NCBI RefSeq assembly: GCF_003992255.1
Contig: NZ_RQVA01000002.1
Span: forward strand, 62,001 to 126,000
Origin: F0422 sp003992255
Lineage (GTDB): Bacteria > Bacillota > Negativicutes > Veillonellales > Veillonellaceae
Direction: 5' to 3'
Length of the DNA: 64,000 nt
The notes under the pieces are model-generated. The model saw only the letters and a list, made by a program, of their open reading frames with translations, was not told where the DNA came from and did no database searches. Numbering within the stretch: the stretch's first letter is position 1; the number at the start of each line of letters is the position of its first letter. Below, piece after piece: positions 33,332 to 42,165 of the stretch. The position numbers and the translations under genes are program-made.

Positions 33332-35128
33332 ATGGAAACTATGAAAGGTTTACACCGTACTCACCATTGTGGATTAATCGGTGCAGAACAAGTGGGAACA
33401 GAAGTGGTACTTTGCGGTTGGGTAGAGCGCCGTCGTGACCATGGTGGGTTGATTTTTATTGATTTACGTGATCGCTCTGGGGTGGTGCAAATCGTGGCAT
33501 CTCCAGATCACAATATGGATTCTTTCCATAAAGCAGAAGATGTACGTAACGAATATGTGTTGTGCGTACGTGGCACGATTACAGAACGTGATGCAGCGGC
33601 TGTGAATCCAAACTTGCCAACTGGTAAGTTTGAAATGTACTGTGAAGAGTTGCGCGTATTGAATGCAGCGAAAACACCTCCATTCTATATCCAAGATAAT
33701 ATCGATGTAGATGAAAATATTCGTTTAAAATATCGTTATTTAGATCTTCGCCGTCCAGAAATGCAAGCGAACTTGATCTTGCGTCACAAAGTGACAAAAG
33801 CAATGCGTGACTTTTTTGATAACAATGGGTTCTTGGAAATTGAAACACCTATGTTGACAAAAAGTACACCAGAAGGGGCACGTGACTACTTAGTTCCATC
33901 TCGTGTGAATCCTGGTACATTCTATGCATTGCCACAATCTCCACAAATTTTTAAACAAATTTTGATGGTAGCTGGCTATGAAAGATATTTCCAGATTGTA
34001 CGTTGTTTCCGTGATGAAGATTTGCGTGCAGACCGTCAACCTGAATTTACACAGCTCGATATTGAAATGAGCTTCATGGATCAAGAACAAATTTTGAATA
34101 TGCAAGAGCAAATGATTGCCCATGTATTCAAAGCGGCACAAGATGTTGAGATTCCATTGCCAATGCCTCGCATGACTTGGGATGATGCGATGAACTTATA
34201 CGGCTCTGATAAGCCAGATATCCGTTTTGACATGACTTTCACAGATGTAACAAACTGTGTGAAAGATACTGAGTTTAAAGTATTCCGTTCTGTTATCGAC
34301 AACGGCGGTCAAGTAAAAGGTATCGTGGTGAAAGGTTATGCAGGGATTCCACGTCGTGAATTAGATGATTTGACAAACTTCGTAGGCATCTATGGTGCCA
34401 AAGGTTTGGCTTGGGCTTGCTTCAATGAAGATGGCACAATCAAATCTCAAATTATGAAATTCTTAGGCGAAGATACAGTGCGCAACATTGGTGCAACAAT
34501 GAATGCAGAGCCAGGTGACTTGGTATTGATGATTGCAGATAAACCTGCAGTTGTAGCAAAAGCTCTTGGTGAATTACGTCTTGAAATGGGTAAACGTCGT
34601 GGCTTAATTGATGAAAATAAATTAGCCTTCTTGTGGGTAACAGATTTCCCTATGTTTGAATACGATGAAGAAGATAAACGCTTCGTAGCAATGCATCACC
34701 CATTCACATCTCCACGTGAAGAAGATATGGAATTATTAGCCACAGATCCAGGCGCTGTTAAAGCCATTGCCTATGACATGGTATTAAACGGCGTTGAAAT
34801 CGGTGGTGGTTCCATCCGTATTTACCAATCTGATGTACAAGAAAAAGTATTCAATGCGATCGGCTTAAGCACAGAAGAAAGTCGTTCTAAATTCGGCTTT
34901 ATGTTAGATGCTTTTGAATATGGTGCGCCTCCACATGGTGGTTGTGCCTTTGGTTTAGACCGTCTTGTTATGTTGATGGCGAAACGTCAATCCATCCGTG
35001 ATGTGATTGCATTCCCTAAAACACAAAGCGCATCGGACTTGATGAGCCAAGCTCCATCTGAAGTAGCACCTAAACAATTACGTGAACTATACATCAAAAC
35101 AGATGTGACAAAAGAAAAATTAGTATAA
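33332..35128 (+). CDS. aspS: Aspartyl-tRNA synthetase
   Basis: Class IIb synthetase, 598 residues, the bacterial type with an inserted GAD domain. N-terminal OB fold (VVLCGWVERRRDHGGLIFIDLRDRSG), motif 2 FQIVRCFRDEDLRADRQPEFTQLDIE, GAD insert (about 285-420), and motif 3 GCAFGLDRLVMLMA. AAAGGA precedes ATG 33332; an in-frame ATG three codons on is possible. Whether it also makes Asp-tRNA(Asn) cannot be judged from sequence alone. Last gene of the recJ-aspS run; 6S RNA follows. Confidence 0.97.
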   Translation: METMKGLHRTHHCGLIGAEQVGTEVVLCGWVERRRDHGGLIFIDLRDRSGVVQIVASPDHNMDSFHKAEDVRNEYVLCVRGTITERDAAAVNPNLPTGKFEMYCEELRVLNAAKTPPFYIQDNIDVDENIRLKYRYLDLRRPEMQANLILRHKVTKAMRDFFDNNGFLEIETPMLTKSTPEGARDYLVPSRVNPGTFYALPQSPQIFKQILMVAGYERYFQIVRCFRDEDLRADRQPEFTQLDIEMSFMDQEQILNMQEQMIAHVFKAAQDVEIPLPMPRMTWDDAMNLYGSDKPDIRFDMTFTDVTNCVKDTEFKVFRSVIDNGGQVKGIVVKGYAGIPRRELDDLTNFVGIYGAKGLAWACFNEDGTIKSQIMKFLGEDTVRNIGATMNAEPGDLVLMIADKPAVVAKALGELRLEMGKRRGLIDENKLAFLWVTDFPMFEYDEEDKRFVAMHHPFTSPREEDMELLATDPGAVKAIAYDMVLNGVEIGGGSIRIYQSDVQEKVFNAIGLSTEESRSKFGFMLDAFEYGAPPHGGCAFGLDRLVMLMAKRQSIRDVIAFPKTQSASDLMSQAPSEVAPKQLRELYIKTDVTKEKLV

Positions 35129-35163
35129 TCGAATTTGTCCAATAGAAAATTGTTATACTTGTA

Positions 35164-35208
35164 AGGAAAGGAACGGTGTATTTCTTCTTGAAATGGCCGT
35201 TCCTTTCT
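35164..35208 (+). terminator. Hairpin after aspS that contains the 6S RNA -35
   Basis: AAAGGAACGG (35167-35176) pairs with CCGTTCCTTT (35197-35206). The 20-base loop contains TTGAAA, the -35 of the next promoter. T tract is short. Confidence 0.65.
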
Positions 35209-35216
35209 GCTATACT
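35188..35216 (+). promoter_or_regulatory. Promoter of 6S RNA
   Basis: TTGAAA (35188-35193), 17-base spacer, TATACT (35211-35216); start expected near 35222. Confidence 0.8.
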
Positions 35217-35221
35217 ATGGG

Positions 35222-35399
35222 TAAAGAAATTCCTGCTATGTGCGTGTTATATCGCAGTTTTGAGCCAACATTTTAATTTAGGGATTCTCGCTCTTGTGAG
35301 GGCGCTCTGCCTCTACGAGGACTGTAAACTTACGAGGAGGAAACCCACCTGCCTTTGCAGGATCAAAACACGGTATGGATACGGCATAGTGGGGCTTTT
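35222..35399 (+). ncRNA. ssrS: 6S RNA
   Basis: About 178-nt RNA that binds the housekeeping RNA polymerase holoenzyme and mimics an open promoter. Support: GAGCCAACATTT, GGCGCTC, GAGGACTG and CACCTG blocks occur in the same order as in E. coli 6S RNA; the ends pair (CCTGCTATG near 35232 with CATAGTGGG near 35385); a promoter precedes and a terminator follows. It lies between aspS and rarA, the same neighbourhood as Bacillus 6S-1. A 91-codon open frame across it (35176-35451) is not a gene. The sigma factor gene rpoD, its partner, is at 51 kb. Confidence 0.85.
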
Positions 35400-35403
35400 A
35401 TAT

Positions 35404-35431
35404 AACCGCCTAATGGTGGTTTATTTTTTTT
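35404..35431 (+). terminator. Terminator of 6S RNA
   Basis: AACCGCC pairs with GGTGGTT around TAAT, followed by ATTTTTTTT. Confidence 0.85.
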
Positions 35432-35585
35432 GTATTAATAAGAACATATAGACTATATAACTAGATAATTGTATAATGAAAATACAGATAATAAAGGTAT
35501 GTATGTTTGAGTTTTAGATGATTGTGTTTGTAAAATAGCAGTTTGGAAATACTACGAAAAAAACTTTAAATAGGGAGGTGTGAAG

Positions 35586-36890
35586 ATGAATTTGTTTGAG
35601 ACTATAGAATCGGTGGATCCCTTTGAGCCATTGGCAGTGCGTATGCGTCCAAGGACGTTAGATCATTTTTTTGGACAAGAGAAAGTGGTAGGTGAAGGGA
35701 CATTTCTTCGATCTATGATTGAAGAAGATACGGTACCGTCACTACTATTGTATGGGCCATCGGGAACAGGGAAAACAACATTAGCTAAGATTATCTCAGA
35801 ATTAACTAGTAGTCGATTCGTTATGCTCAATGCAACTAATGTTGGGATTGGAGAGTTGCGAAGCACAATAGAAGAAGCGGTACGGTTTCGTAACTCCTTA
35901 CAGCAACGAACAATTTTATTTTTAGATGAAATTCATCGTTTCAATAAAAGTCAGCAAGATGTATTATTACCTTCCGTAGAAAGCGGACAAATTATTTTGA
36001 TCGGAGCGACCACAGAAAATCCCTTTTTTGAAGTAAATCGCCCCCTATTGTCTCGGTTGCGTTTGATTACATTAGAACGATTACAACCCATAGCGTTAGT
36101 AGCTATTTTACGACGAGCATTGACAGATACAGAATATGGTCTAGGCAAGAAAGAGATTGTTGCTACAGACGAACTGTTGGAAGATATAGGCCGTTTTGTA
36201 GATGGAGATGCTCGCATGGCCTTGAATATTTTGGAACAAGTGGGGGCTATGGTTCGATCTCAAGGAGAAATTACTGTAGACATACTTGAGAAGGTGTTAG
36301 GTCGTAGGGTATACCGGTATGATAAAAAAGGTGATAACCATTATGATGTAATTTCTGCTTTTATTAAGAGTATGCGAGGTTCTGATCCAGATGCAGTATT
36401 GTATTATTTAGCACGCATGATTGAGGCCGGGGAAGATCCAGTATTTATTGCGCGGCGTATCATTATTTGTGCGGCAGAAGATGTAGGTTTAGCAGATCCA
36501 CAAGCGCTCGTAGTGGCTAATGCAGCAGCGCAAGCCGCACATATGGTAGGATTACCAGAAGCGAGAATCATTTTGTCGGAAGCGGCGTTGTATATTGCAT
36601 TAGCACCGAAGAGTAACTCTGCTTATGTGGGGATTGATAGGGCCATACAAGTGGTACGGCATAAGGAACAGGGAGAGGTACCGATGCATTTGCGAGATGC
36701 CCATTATGGTGGGGCTAAACAGTTAGGGCATGGTGTAGGTTATCGGTATGCACAAGATTATCCGAATGGATATGTACAGCAACAATATTTACCGGATAAT
36801 TTAGCAGGTGAAATGATGTATACTCCATTGGACCGTGGCTGTGAAAGAGCGTTAATTGAACAATGGGAAGATAGGAAACAATCGAAATAA
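35586..36890 (+). CDS. rarA: Replication-associated recombination protein A (RarA/MgsA)
   Basis: AAA+ clamp-loader-like ATPase acting at stalled replication forks; 434 residues. Walker A LLYGPSGTGKTTLAK near 55, Walker B ILFLDEIHRFNKSQQD near 105, sensor 1 LIGATTENPFFEVN, then the RarA tetramer domain (AEDVGLADPQALVVANAAAQA, HLRDAHYGGAK). GGGAGGT at 35573-35579 suits the ATG at 35586 better than an in-frame GTG at 35580. Separate from ftsK by 124 bases. Confidence 0.95.
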   Translation: MNLFETIESVDPFEPLAVRMRPRTLDHFFGQEKVVGEGTFLRSMIEEDTVPSLLLYGPSGTGKTTLAKIISELTSSRFVMLNATNVGIGELRSTIEEAVRFRNSLQQRTILFLDEIHRFNKSQQDVLLPSVESGQIILIGATTENPFFEVNRPLLSRLRLITLERLQPIALVAILRRALTDTEYGLGKKEIVATDELLEDIGRFVDGDARMALNILEQVGAMVRSQGEITVDILEKVLGRRVYRYDKKGDNHYDVISAFIKSMRGSDPDAVLYYLARMIEAGEDPVFIARRIIICAAEDVGLADPQALVVANAAAQAAHMVGLPEARIILSEAALYIALAPKSNSAYVGIDRAIQVVRHKEQGEVPMHLRDAHYGGAKQLGHGVGYRYAQDYPNGYVQQQYLPDNLAGEMMYTPLDRGCERALIEQWEDRKQSK

Positions 36891-36942
36891 TAGAAACTCT
36901 CTAGAAATGTATTTGTACCAACTAATGTTGAGGTTTTTCGAT

Positions 36943-36953
36943 ATACTTTCATA
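36943..36953. promoter_or_regulatory. ATACTTTCATA motif upstream of ftsK
   Basis: Exact copy of the 11-base word. It lies 11 bases upstream of a TATAAT at 36964-36969, so it covers the -35 region of a likely ftsK promoter. Confidence 0.45.
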
Positions 36954-37014
36954 GGTGAAAATGGTATAATTAAGTGCTAAGGTATATGATAGGAACGGAA
37001 ATGTGGAGTGTAAT

Positions 37015-39651
37015 ATGGCTGAGGAAAAGAAAGGTAAACAGAAGATACAATCGAAACGATCGAGCACAGGAAGAAGCTCTAAGACGGAACGTAAGAGTAC
37101 TTCAAACAACGTGAAGCCTACGAATCGTACAGAAATAAAGGGGCTCCTAGTGATGGCTTTTGCTATTGTAGGCCTCATCGGTATGATGGGCGTCGATACA
37201 GGCACCTTGGGAAGTGTCATTAGCGGTATTTTTACCTATGGGTTCGGCCTAGGTGGATGGGCTGTAGCAGTATGGCTTCTCTACAATGGCTGGTGCTGGT
37301 TATATAAGGGGAAACTAGCTTCTGTTACGAGAAAAGGTCTTTTATATACAGTTGTATTGCTAGTAGTTATGGTGCAAATGGTATTGTGGAAAGTACCAGC
37401 CGGTGATGAGTTAGCAACCACTGCATTAGCAGATAATGGAGGCGTTATAGGGGGCCTCTTTGGTATGCTATTTAGAAAACTCTTAGGGGATATGGGTGGC
37501 ATTTTTGTAACGGCTGTCATTGCCATATTATGTATACTTGGGGTGACTAGGTTATCCCTTCGCCAGGGCCTTCATAAAGCGAAAGACACAGCTAGTATAG
37601 GGTTGGAAATAGCGCAAGAAAAGGCAAGTGAAACAGCGACGGCTATTCGTGAGCAAGTACATGAATGGAAAGAAGAATGGCGTGAAGAACGTCGTAAAGC
37701 CTATGACCGTGAAAAGGATATGCGTTACCCTAAAGACAAAGATACAACGTCTGATCTAGAATCCGAAGGATCTGTAGGTATAGAGGCAGAAGATGCTGAT
37801 AGTACGTCAGTTACGACTGTAGTGGAGTTGGCAGAACATGGTGATGGAAGTATAGAGGATACTGCTACAGTAGAACCAATGCAGTCTAATACAGAAGTAA
37901 TAATGGATCCTAATCCTGTGGAAGACGATGATGAAGATAGCTATATTCCTGAATTGGAACCTCGTGAAGATGAAGTTACAGATGATTTCTCATCAAATGA
38001 TACATCAGGAGATATCTATAGCACCGATGTAGATGAAGAACCGTATGGAACAGAGAGATCTACGACATTAGATCCTATCACTCCGCCATCATTTTTACAG
38101 GCTACAAATTATGTAGAGCCTTTGGTGGAAGTGCCAACGATAGAAACAACCAAAGAGGATACTGCTGCTGTAGCGGTGAGTATAGATGGAGTGGCTCGTC
38201 CACGGACGATTGAAAAGCCATATCAATACCCTCCGTTAACGATGCTTTCACAAGGAAAATCAAACCCTGTCACAAGTGAAGAAGTGGCTCATAATGCGGT
38301 ATTATTGGAAGAAACATTAGATAATTTTGGCATTACCGCAAAGGTTGTCAATGCTACGCAAGGCCCTACGGTGACCCGCTATGAATTAGAGCCTGCAAAA
38401 GGGACAAAAGTAAGTCGTATTATGGGACTACAAGATGATCTGAAAATGAGCTTAGCCGCTGTTGATATTCGTATGGAAGCACCTATACCAGGAAAGTCTG
38501 CAGTGGGTATTGAAATTCCCAATAAAAATGTATCAGCTGTACATTTACGAGATGTACTTGACTGCGAAGAGTTTCAACAAGCTAGTGGTGGTATTCCGGT
38601 AGGCCTTGGTAAAGATATTGCGGATATGCCGGTTATAACGGACTTGGCTAAAATGCCTCATTTATTGGTAGCAGGTTCTACAGGATCTGGTAAATCGGTT
38701 TGTGTGAACACACTGATTTCTAGTATCTTGTTTAGCCGCAAGCCTGATGAAGTAAAGTTGATTTTAGTAGATCCTAAAATGGTTGAATTATCTGTATATA
38801 ATGGTATTCCTCATTTGATGCTGCCCGTAGTGACAGATATGAATAAGGCTGCTGCAGTGCTTCGCTGGGCGGTCCGTGAAATGGATGCTCGTTATATGAC
38901 ATTGGCTACTGCGGGTGTACGTAATGTGGCAAGCTATAATAAACAAAACCCAACCAAAGCAATGCCATTAATTTTAATTATTATCGACGAATTAGCGGAC
39001 TTGATGATGACAAATCCTGATGTGGAAGAGTCTATTGACCGTTTGGCTGCCAAAGCACGTGCTGCAGGTATCCACATGGTATTGGCAACGCAGCGCCCGT
39101 CGGTAGATGTGATTACAGGTAAAATTAAAGCCAATGTGCCGAGCCGTATTGCTTTTACAGTAGCCACTCAAATCGATTCTCGTACCATTCTTGACCAAGC
39201 GGGGGCAGAACGCCTCTTGGGTCGTGGCGATATGTTGTTCAATCCAATTGGAGCGAATAAGCCAATTCGGATCCAAGGTGCTTTTATTTCTGATGAAGAA
39301 GTAGAAGAATTGATTGCCTTTGTGAAAGGTCAAGGACAGCCTGAATATGATGAGGCTATGATGGCTGAAACAGATAGGAGTGCTGAAACTTCAGATGCTG
39401 TGAGCACTGATGAAGAGCAGGATGAATTGTTAGAACGAGCTGTACAAATTGTGTTGGAACAGCGAAGTGCTTCTGCTTCTATTTTGCAACGTAGATTGCG
39501 TGTAGGTTTTTCTAGAGCTGGTCGTTTAATCGATACGATGCAAGATATGAAGATTATTGGACCACCTACGAATAGTAGTAAAGGTCGAGATATATTAATG
39601 GGAGAAGATCAAATTCGAGAATTATATTTCCCCAATTTTACAGTAGATTAG
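37015..39651 (+). CDS. ftsK: DNA translocase FtsK/SpoIIIE
   Basis: Septal DNA pump, 878 residues. Basic N-terminus, four hydrophobic segments (about 45-185), an acidic low-complexity linker (about 225-385), then the motor: LLVAGSTGSGKSVCVN Walker A, LILVDPKMVELS, LILIIIDELADLMM Walker B, HMVLATQRPSVDVITG. The C-terminal gamma winged helix (SASILQRRLRVGFSRAGRLID) reads KOPS-like sites. GTG at 37003 could also start; ATG 37015 (MAEEKKGK) with GGAG seven bases ahead is preferred. First gene of a run to recX. Confidence 0.95.
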   Translation: MAEEKKGKQKIQSKRSSTGRSSKTERKSTSNNVKPTNRTEIKGLLVMAFAIVGLIGMMGVDTGTLGSVISGIFTYGFGLGGWAVAVWLLYNGWCWLYKGKLASVTRKGLLYTVVLLVVMVQMVLWKVPAGDELATTALADNGGVIGGLFGMLFRKLLGDMGGIFVTAVIAILCILGVTRLSLRQGLHKAKDTASIGLEIAQEKASETATAIREQVHEWKEEWREERRKAYDREKDMRYPKDKDTTSDLESEGSVGIEAEDADSTSVTTVVELAEHGDGSIEDTATVEPMQSNTEVIMDPNPVEDDDEDSYIPELEPREDEVTDDFSSNDTSGDIYSTDVDEEPYGTERSTTLDPITPPSFLQATNYVEPLVEVPTIETTKEDTAAVAVSIDGVARPRTIEKPYQYPPLTMLSQGKSNPVTSEEVAHNAVLLEETLDNFGITAKVVNATQGPTVTRYELEPAKGTKVSRIMGLQDDLKMSLAAVDIRMEAPIPGKSAVGIEIPNKNVSAVHLRDVLDCEEFQQASGGIPVGLGKDIADMPVITDLAKMPHLLVAGSTGSGKSVCVNTLISSILFSRKPDEVKLILVDPKMVELSVYNGIPHLMLPVVTDMNKAAAVLRWAVREMDARYMTLATAGVRNVASYNKQNPTKAMPLILIIIDELADLMMTNPDVEESIDRLAAKARAAGIHMVLATQRPSVDVITGKIKANVPSRIAFTVATQIDSRTILDQAGAERLLGRGDMLFNPIGANKPIRIQGAFISDEEVEELIAFVKGQGQPEYDEAMMAETDRSAETSDAVSTDEEQDELLERAVQIVLEQRSASASILQRRLRVGFSRAGRLIDTMQDMKIIGPPTNSSKGRDILMGEDQIRELYFPNFTVD

Positions 39652-39704
39652 AGTAGTGTGCCATTTGCGTTATGTAGATGGCACCTATATATATAGGAGG
39701 TTCT

Positions 39705-40151
39705 ATGGCATCGATTGGCGAAGAACTTAGACGAGAGCGTCAGCGACGCGGATACACATTAGAACAAGTAGAAGATGTATTACATATAAAAGTAGCTTAC
39801 TTACATGCGTTGGAACATAATGAGTTTAACCAGATACCAGGAAGTATTTATATAAAAGGCTTTATCAAAAACTATAGTGAATTTTTAGGAATTGATAGTC
39901 GGAGAATGGTAGATGCTTTTAAAAATAGTATTGGTGAGTCATTAACGATTCCTAAACGAAGAATATCTGCTAAGGGACAAGATAAGTCAGAGATAGGACG
40001 TGAACAAGACATATTAGAAGAGCCTAAGCAACGATTGACGTACCAAGGAAGACGAGCGAGAAGACAACGTACATTGATGAAGGAACGTATTATACTAGCA
40101 GTTTTAGTACTCATCATTGCCCTTTTCTTAGGTTGGCTATTTTTCGTGTAA
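39705..40151 (+). CDS. Short RodZ-like membrane HTH protein
   Basis: 148 residues. Residues 1-75 are a RodZ-type HTH (ASIGEELRRERQRRGYTLEQVEDVLHIKVAYLHALEHNEF, GSIYIKGFIKNYSEFLG). A basic linker (about 95-125) leads to one C-terminal transmembrane helix (IILAVLVLIIALFLGWLFF). Full RodZ continues with a periplasmic DUF4115 domain, absent here: the protein stops right after the helix. ATG 39705 has AGGAGG. Position after ftsK is common for rodZ in Firmicutes, so a link to MreB and cell shape is likely, though Veillonella-type cells are cocci. Confidence 0.85.
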   Translation: MASIGEELRRERQRRGYTLEQVEDVLHIKVAYLHALEHNEFNQIPGSIYIKGFIKNYSEFLGIDSRRMVDAFKNSIGESLTIPKRRISAKGQDKSEIGREQDILEEPKQRLTYQGRRARRQRTLMKERIILAVLVLIIALFLGWLFFV

Positions 40152-40169
40152 TACAGTATAAGGAATCGT

Positions 40170-42113
40170 ATGAAAGAACAATATTTAATTACTACGAAAG
40201 CAGAAATGGATGCACGAGGGTGGGCAGAATTAGACTTTGTCATTATTAGTGGCGATGCCTATGTAGACCATCCTTCGTTTGCGCCGACTGTGATTGGTAG
40301 ATTATTAGAATCCCATGGATATCGAGTGGGAATCATAGCTCAGCCTGATTGGAATGATGTGAATGCATTTAAAGTACTGGGAAAGCCAAGATTAGCATCT
40401 TTGGTGACAGCAGGTAATTTAGATAGTATGCTCAATAAATTTACAGCAGCCAAAAAACATCGTCGTGATGATGGCTATTCTCCAGGCGGAGAATCAGGAC
40501 GTCGACCAGATCGAGCAACGGTAGTATATGCAAACCGTATGCGAGAAGCTTTCAAGGGTGTGCCGATTGTCATTGGTGGTATCGAGGCGAGTTTGCGACG
40601 ATTTGCCCATTATGATTATTGGTCAGATACAGTTCGGCGATCAGTGCTCATTGATAGCAAGGCAGATGTCCTTATCTACGGTATGGGTGAAAAGCAAATT
40701 GTTGCCTTAGCAGAGGCATTGGATACAGATAAACTTGGAAAACAATTACCGACTATCAAAGGTATTTGCTACGTGGCGAATGAAATCCCAGAAGGAGCCA
40801 TTGAATGTCCTTCTTATGAAGCTATTTCCACAGATAAAAATACCTTTGCAAAGGCGTTTAAAATACAATTTGATGAACAAGATCCATACTATGGAAAAGC
40901 TGTTGCACAAGGTCATGGTAATCGATATGTAGTGCAAAATAGCCCAGCCTTACCTCTCACACAAGAAGAGATGGACCATGTGTATAGCTTGCCGTATATG
41001 AGAAAGTGGCATCCTATGTACGATGGGGCTGGTGGAGTGCCGGCCTTAGCAGAAGTGCAGTTTAGTATCACCAGTCATCGCGGCTGTTTTGGTAGCTGCT
41101 CTTTCTGTGCCATCACAAGTCATCAAGGACGAATTATTCAAAATCGTAGCCACGAATCTATTGTAGAGGAAGCTAAGAGAATGACGACGATGGATGGCTT
41201 TAAAGGATATATTCATGATGTAGGGGGACCTACTGCTAATTTCCGTCATGTAGCCTGTGAAAAGCAATTAAAAGTAGGTGCTTGTAAAGGGAAAACATGC
41301 GCAGCGCCCAAAGCATGTCCTCAATTAAATACAAATCATGATGACTATGTGAGCATTTTGCGTAAGGTCCGTAACGTAAAAGGTGTAAAGAAAGTATTTG
41401 TTCGTTCTGGACTTCGCTATGACTATGTATTGGATGATAATAACAAAGAGTTTGTAAAAGAACTTTGTGAGCATCATGTAAGTGGTCAACTCAAGGTGGC
41501 CCCGGAACATGTGTCAGAACATGTGACGACCATTATGGGAAAAGCGAATAAAAGTTACTTTTTAAAATTTAAATCTTGGTTTGATGAGGCGAATCGCAAA
41601 TTAGGTAAACAACAATTTTTGGTACCTTATTTTATGAGCTCTCACCCAGGATGTACCTTAGAGGATGCTATTGAATTAGCTGAATTTTTGCGTGATCAAA
41701 ATATGACACCAGAACAGGTACAAGATTTTATTCCTACACCCGGTAGCTTATCCACAGCCATGTATTATACAGGGATCAACCCTCTCACAGGGGAACCTGT
41801 CTATGTGGCTAAAAAAGGTAGAGATAAAGCTATGCAACGGGCGTTGATGCAATATAAACGAGAAGAAAATTACGATCTTGTCAAAGAAGCCTTGCTAAAA
41901 GCGAATCGAAGAGATTTAATTGGATTTGGACCACTCTGTTTAATTCCTCCTAGATATATTAAGAGAAATTCAGCCACATCGAGACAGCAACAAACTTCAC
42001 ATGATGGGAAATATGCAAGCGGTGGAGGCGTTCGAAAAGGAATGTCTAAAGGGGGACAAAAGAAAAATAGTGGTTCTAAAATTGGTATAGGTGTAAGGAA
42101 AAAGAAGAAGTAA
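40170..42113 (+). CDS. YgiQ family radical SAM protein
   Basis: 647-residue radical SAM enzyme of unknown reaction. N-terminal B12-binding-like region (DFVIISGDAYVDHPSFAPTVIGRLLESHGYRVGIIAQP) is characteristic; cluster motif CFGSCSFCAI near 310; a second Cys-rich stretch CEKQLKVGACKGKTCAAPKACPQ near 362. The C-terminal 50 residues are Lys/Gly/Ser-rich. It follows the RodZ-like gene by 18 bases. The family is widespread and uncharacterised; a cobalamin cofactor is suggested only by the fold of its N-terminus. Confidence 0.92.
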   Translation: MKEQYLITTKAEMDARGWAELDFVIISGDAYVDHPSFAPTVIGRLLESHGYRVGIIAQPDWNDVNAFKVLGKPRLASLVTAGNLDSMLNKFTAAKKHRRDDGYSPGGESGRRPDRATVVYANRMREAFKGVPIVIGGIEASLRRFAHYDYWSDTVRRSVLIDSKADVLIYGMGEKQIVALAEALDTDKLGKQLPTIKGICYVANEIPEGAIECPSYEAISTDKNTFAKAFKIQFDEQDPYYGKAVAQGHGNRYVVQNSPALPLTQEEMDHVYSLPYMRKWHPMYDGAGGVPALAEVQFSITSHRGCFGSCSFCAITSHQGRIIQNRSHESIVEEAKRMTTMDGFKGYIHDVGGPTANFRHVACEKQLKVGACKGKTCAAPKACPQLNTNHDDYVSILRKVRNVKGVKKVFVRSGLRYDYVLDDNNKEFVKELCEHHVSGQLKVAPEHVSEHVTTIMGKANKSYFLKFKSWFDEANRKLGKQQFLVPYFMSSHPGCTLEDAIELAEFLRDQNMTPEQVQDFIPTPGSLSTAMYYTGINPLTGEPVYVAKKGRDKAMQRALMQYKREENYDLVKEALLKANRRDLIGFGPLCLIPPRYIKRNSATSRQQQTSHDGKYASGGGVRKGMSKGGQKKNSGSKIGIGVRKKKK

Positions 42114-42165
42114 GGATAGAGGAATTTCAGATATGTGTCGCTAATACTTAAAAGGGGGTGAATCT

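Noticed and set aside
35176..35451. Open frame of 91 codons after aspS
   Set aside because: It covers the 6S RNA, its promoter and its terminator, and shows no protein-like features.
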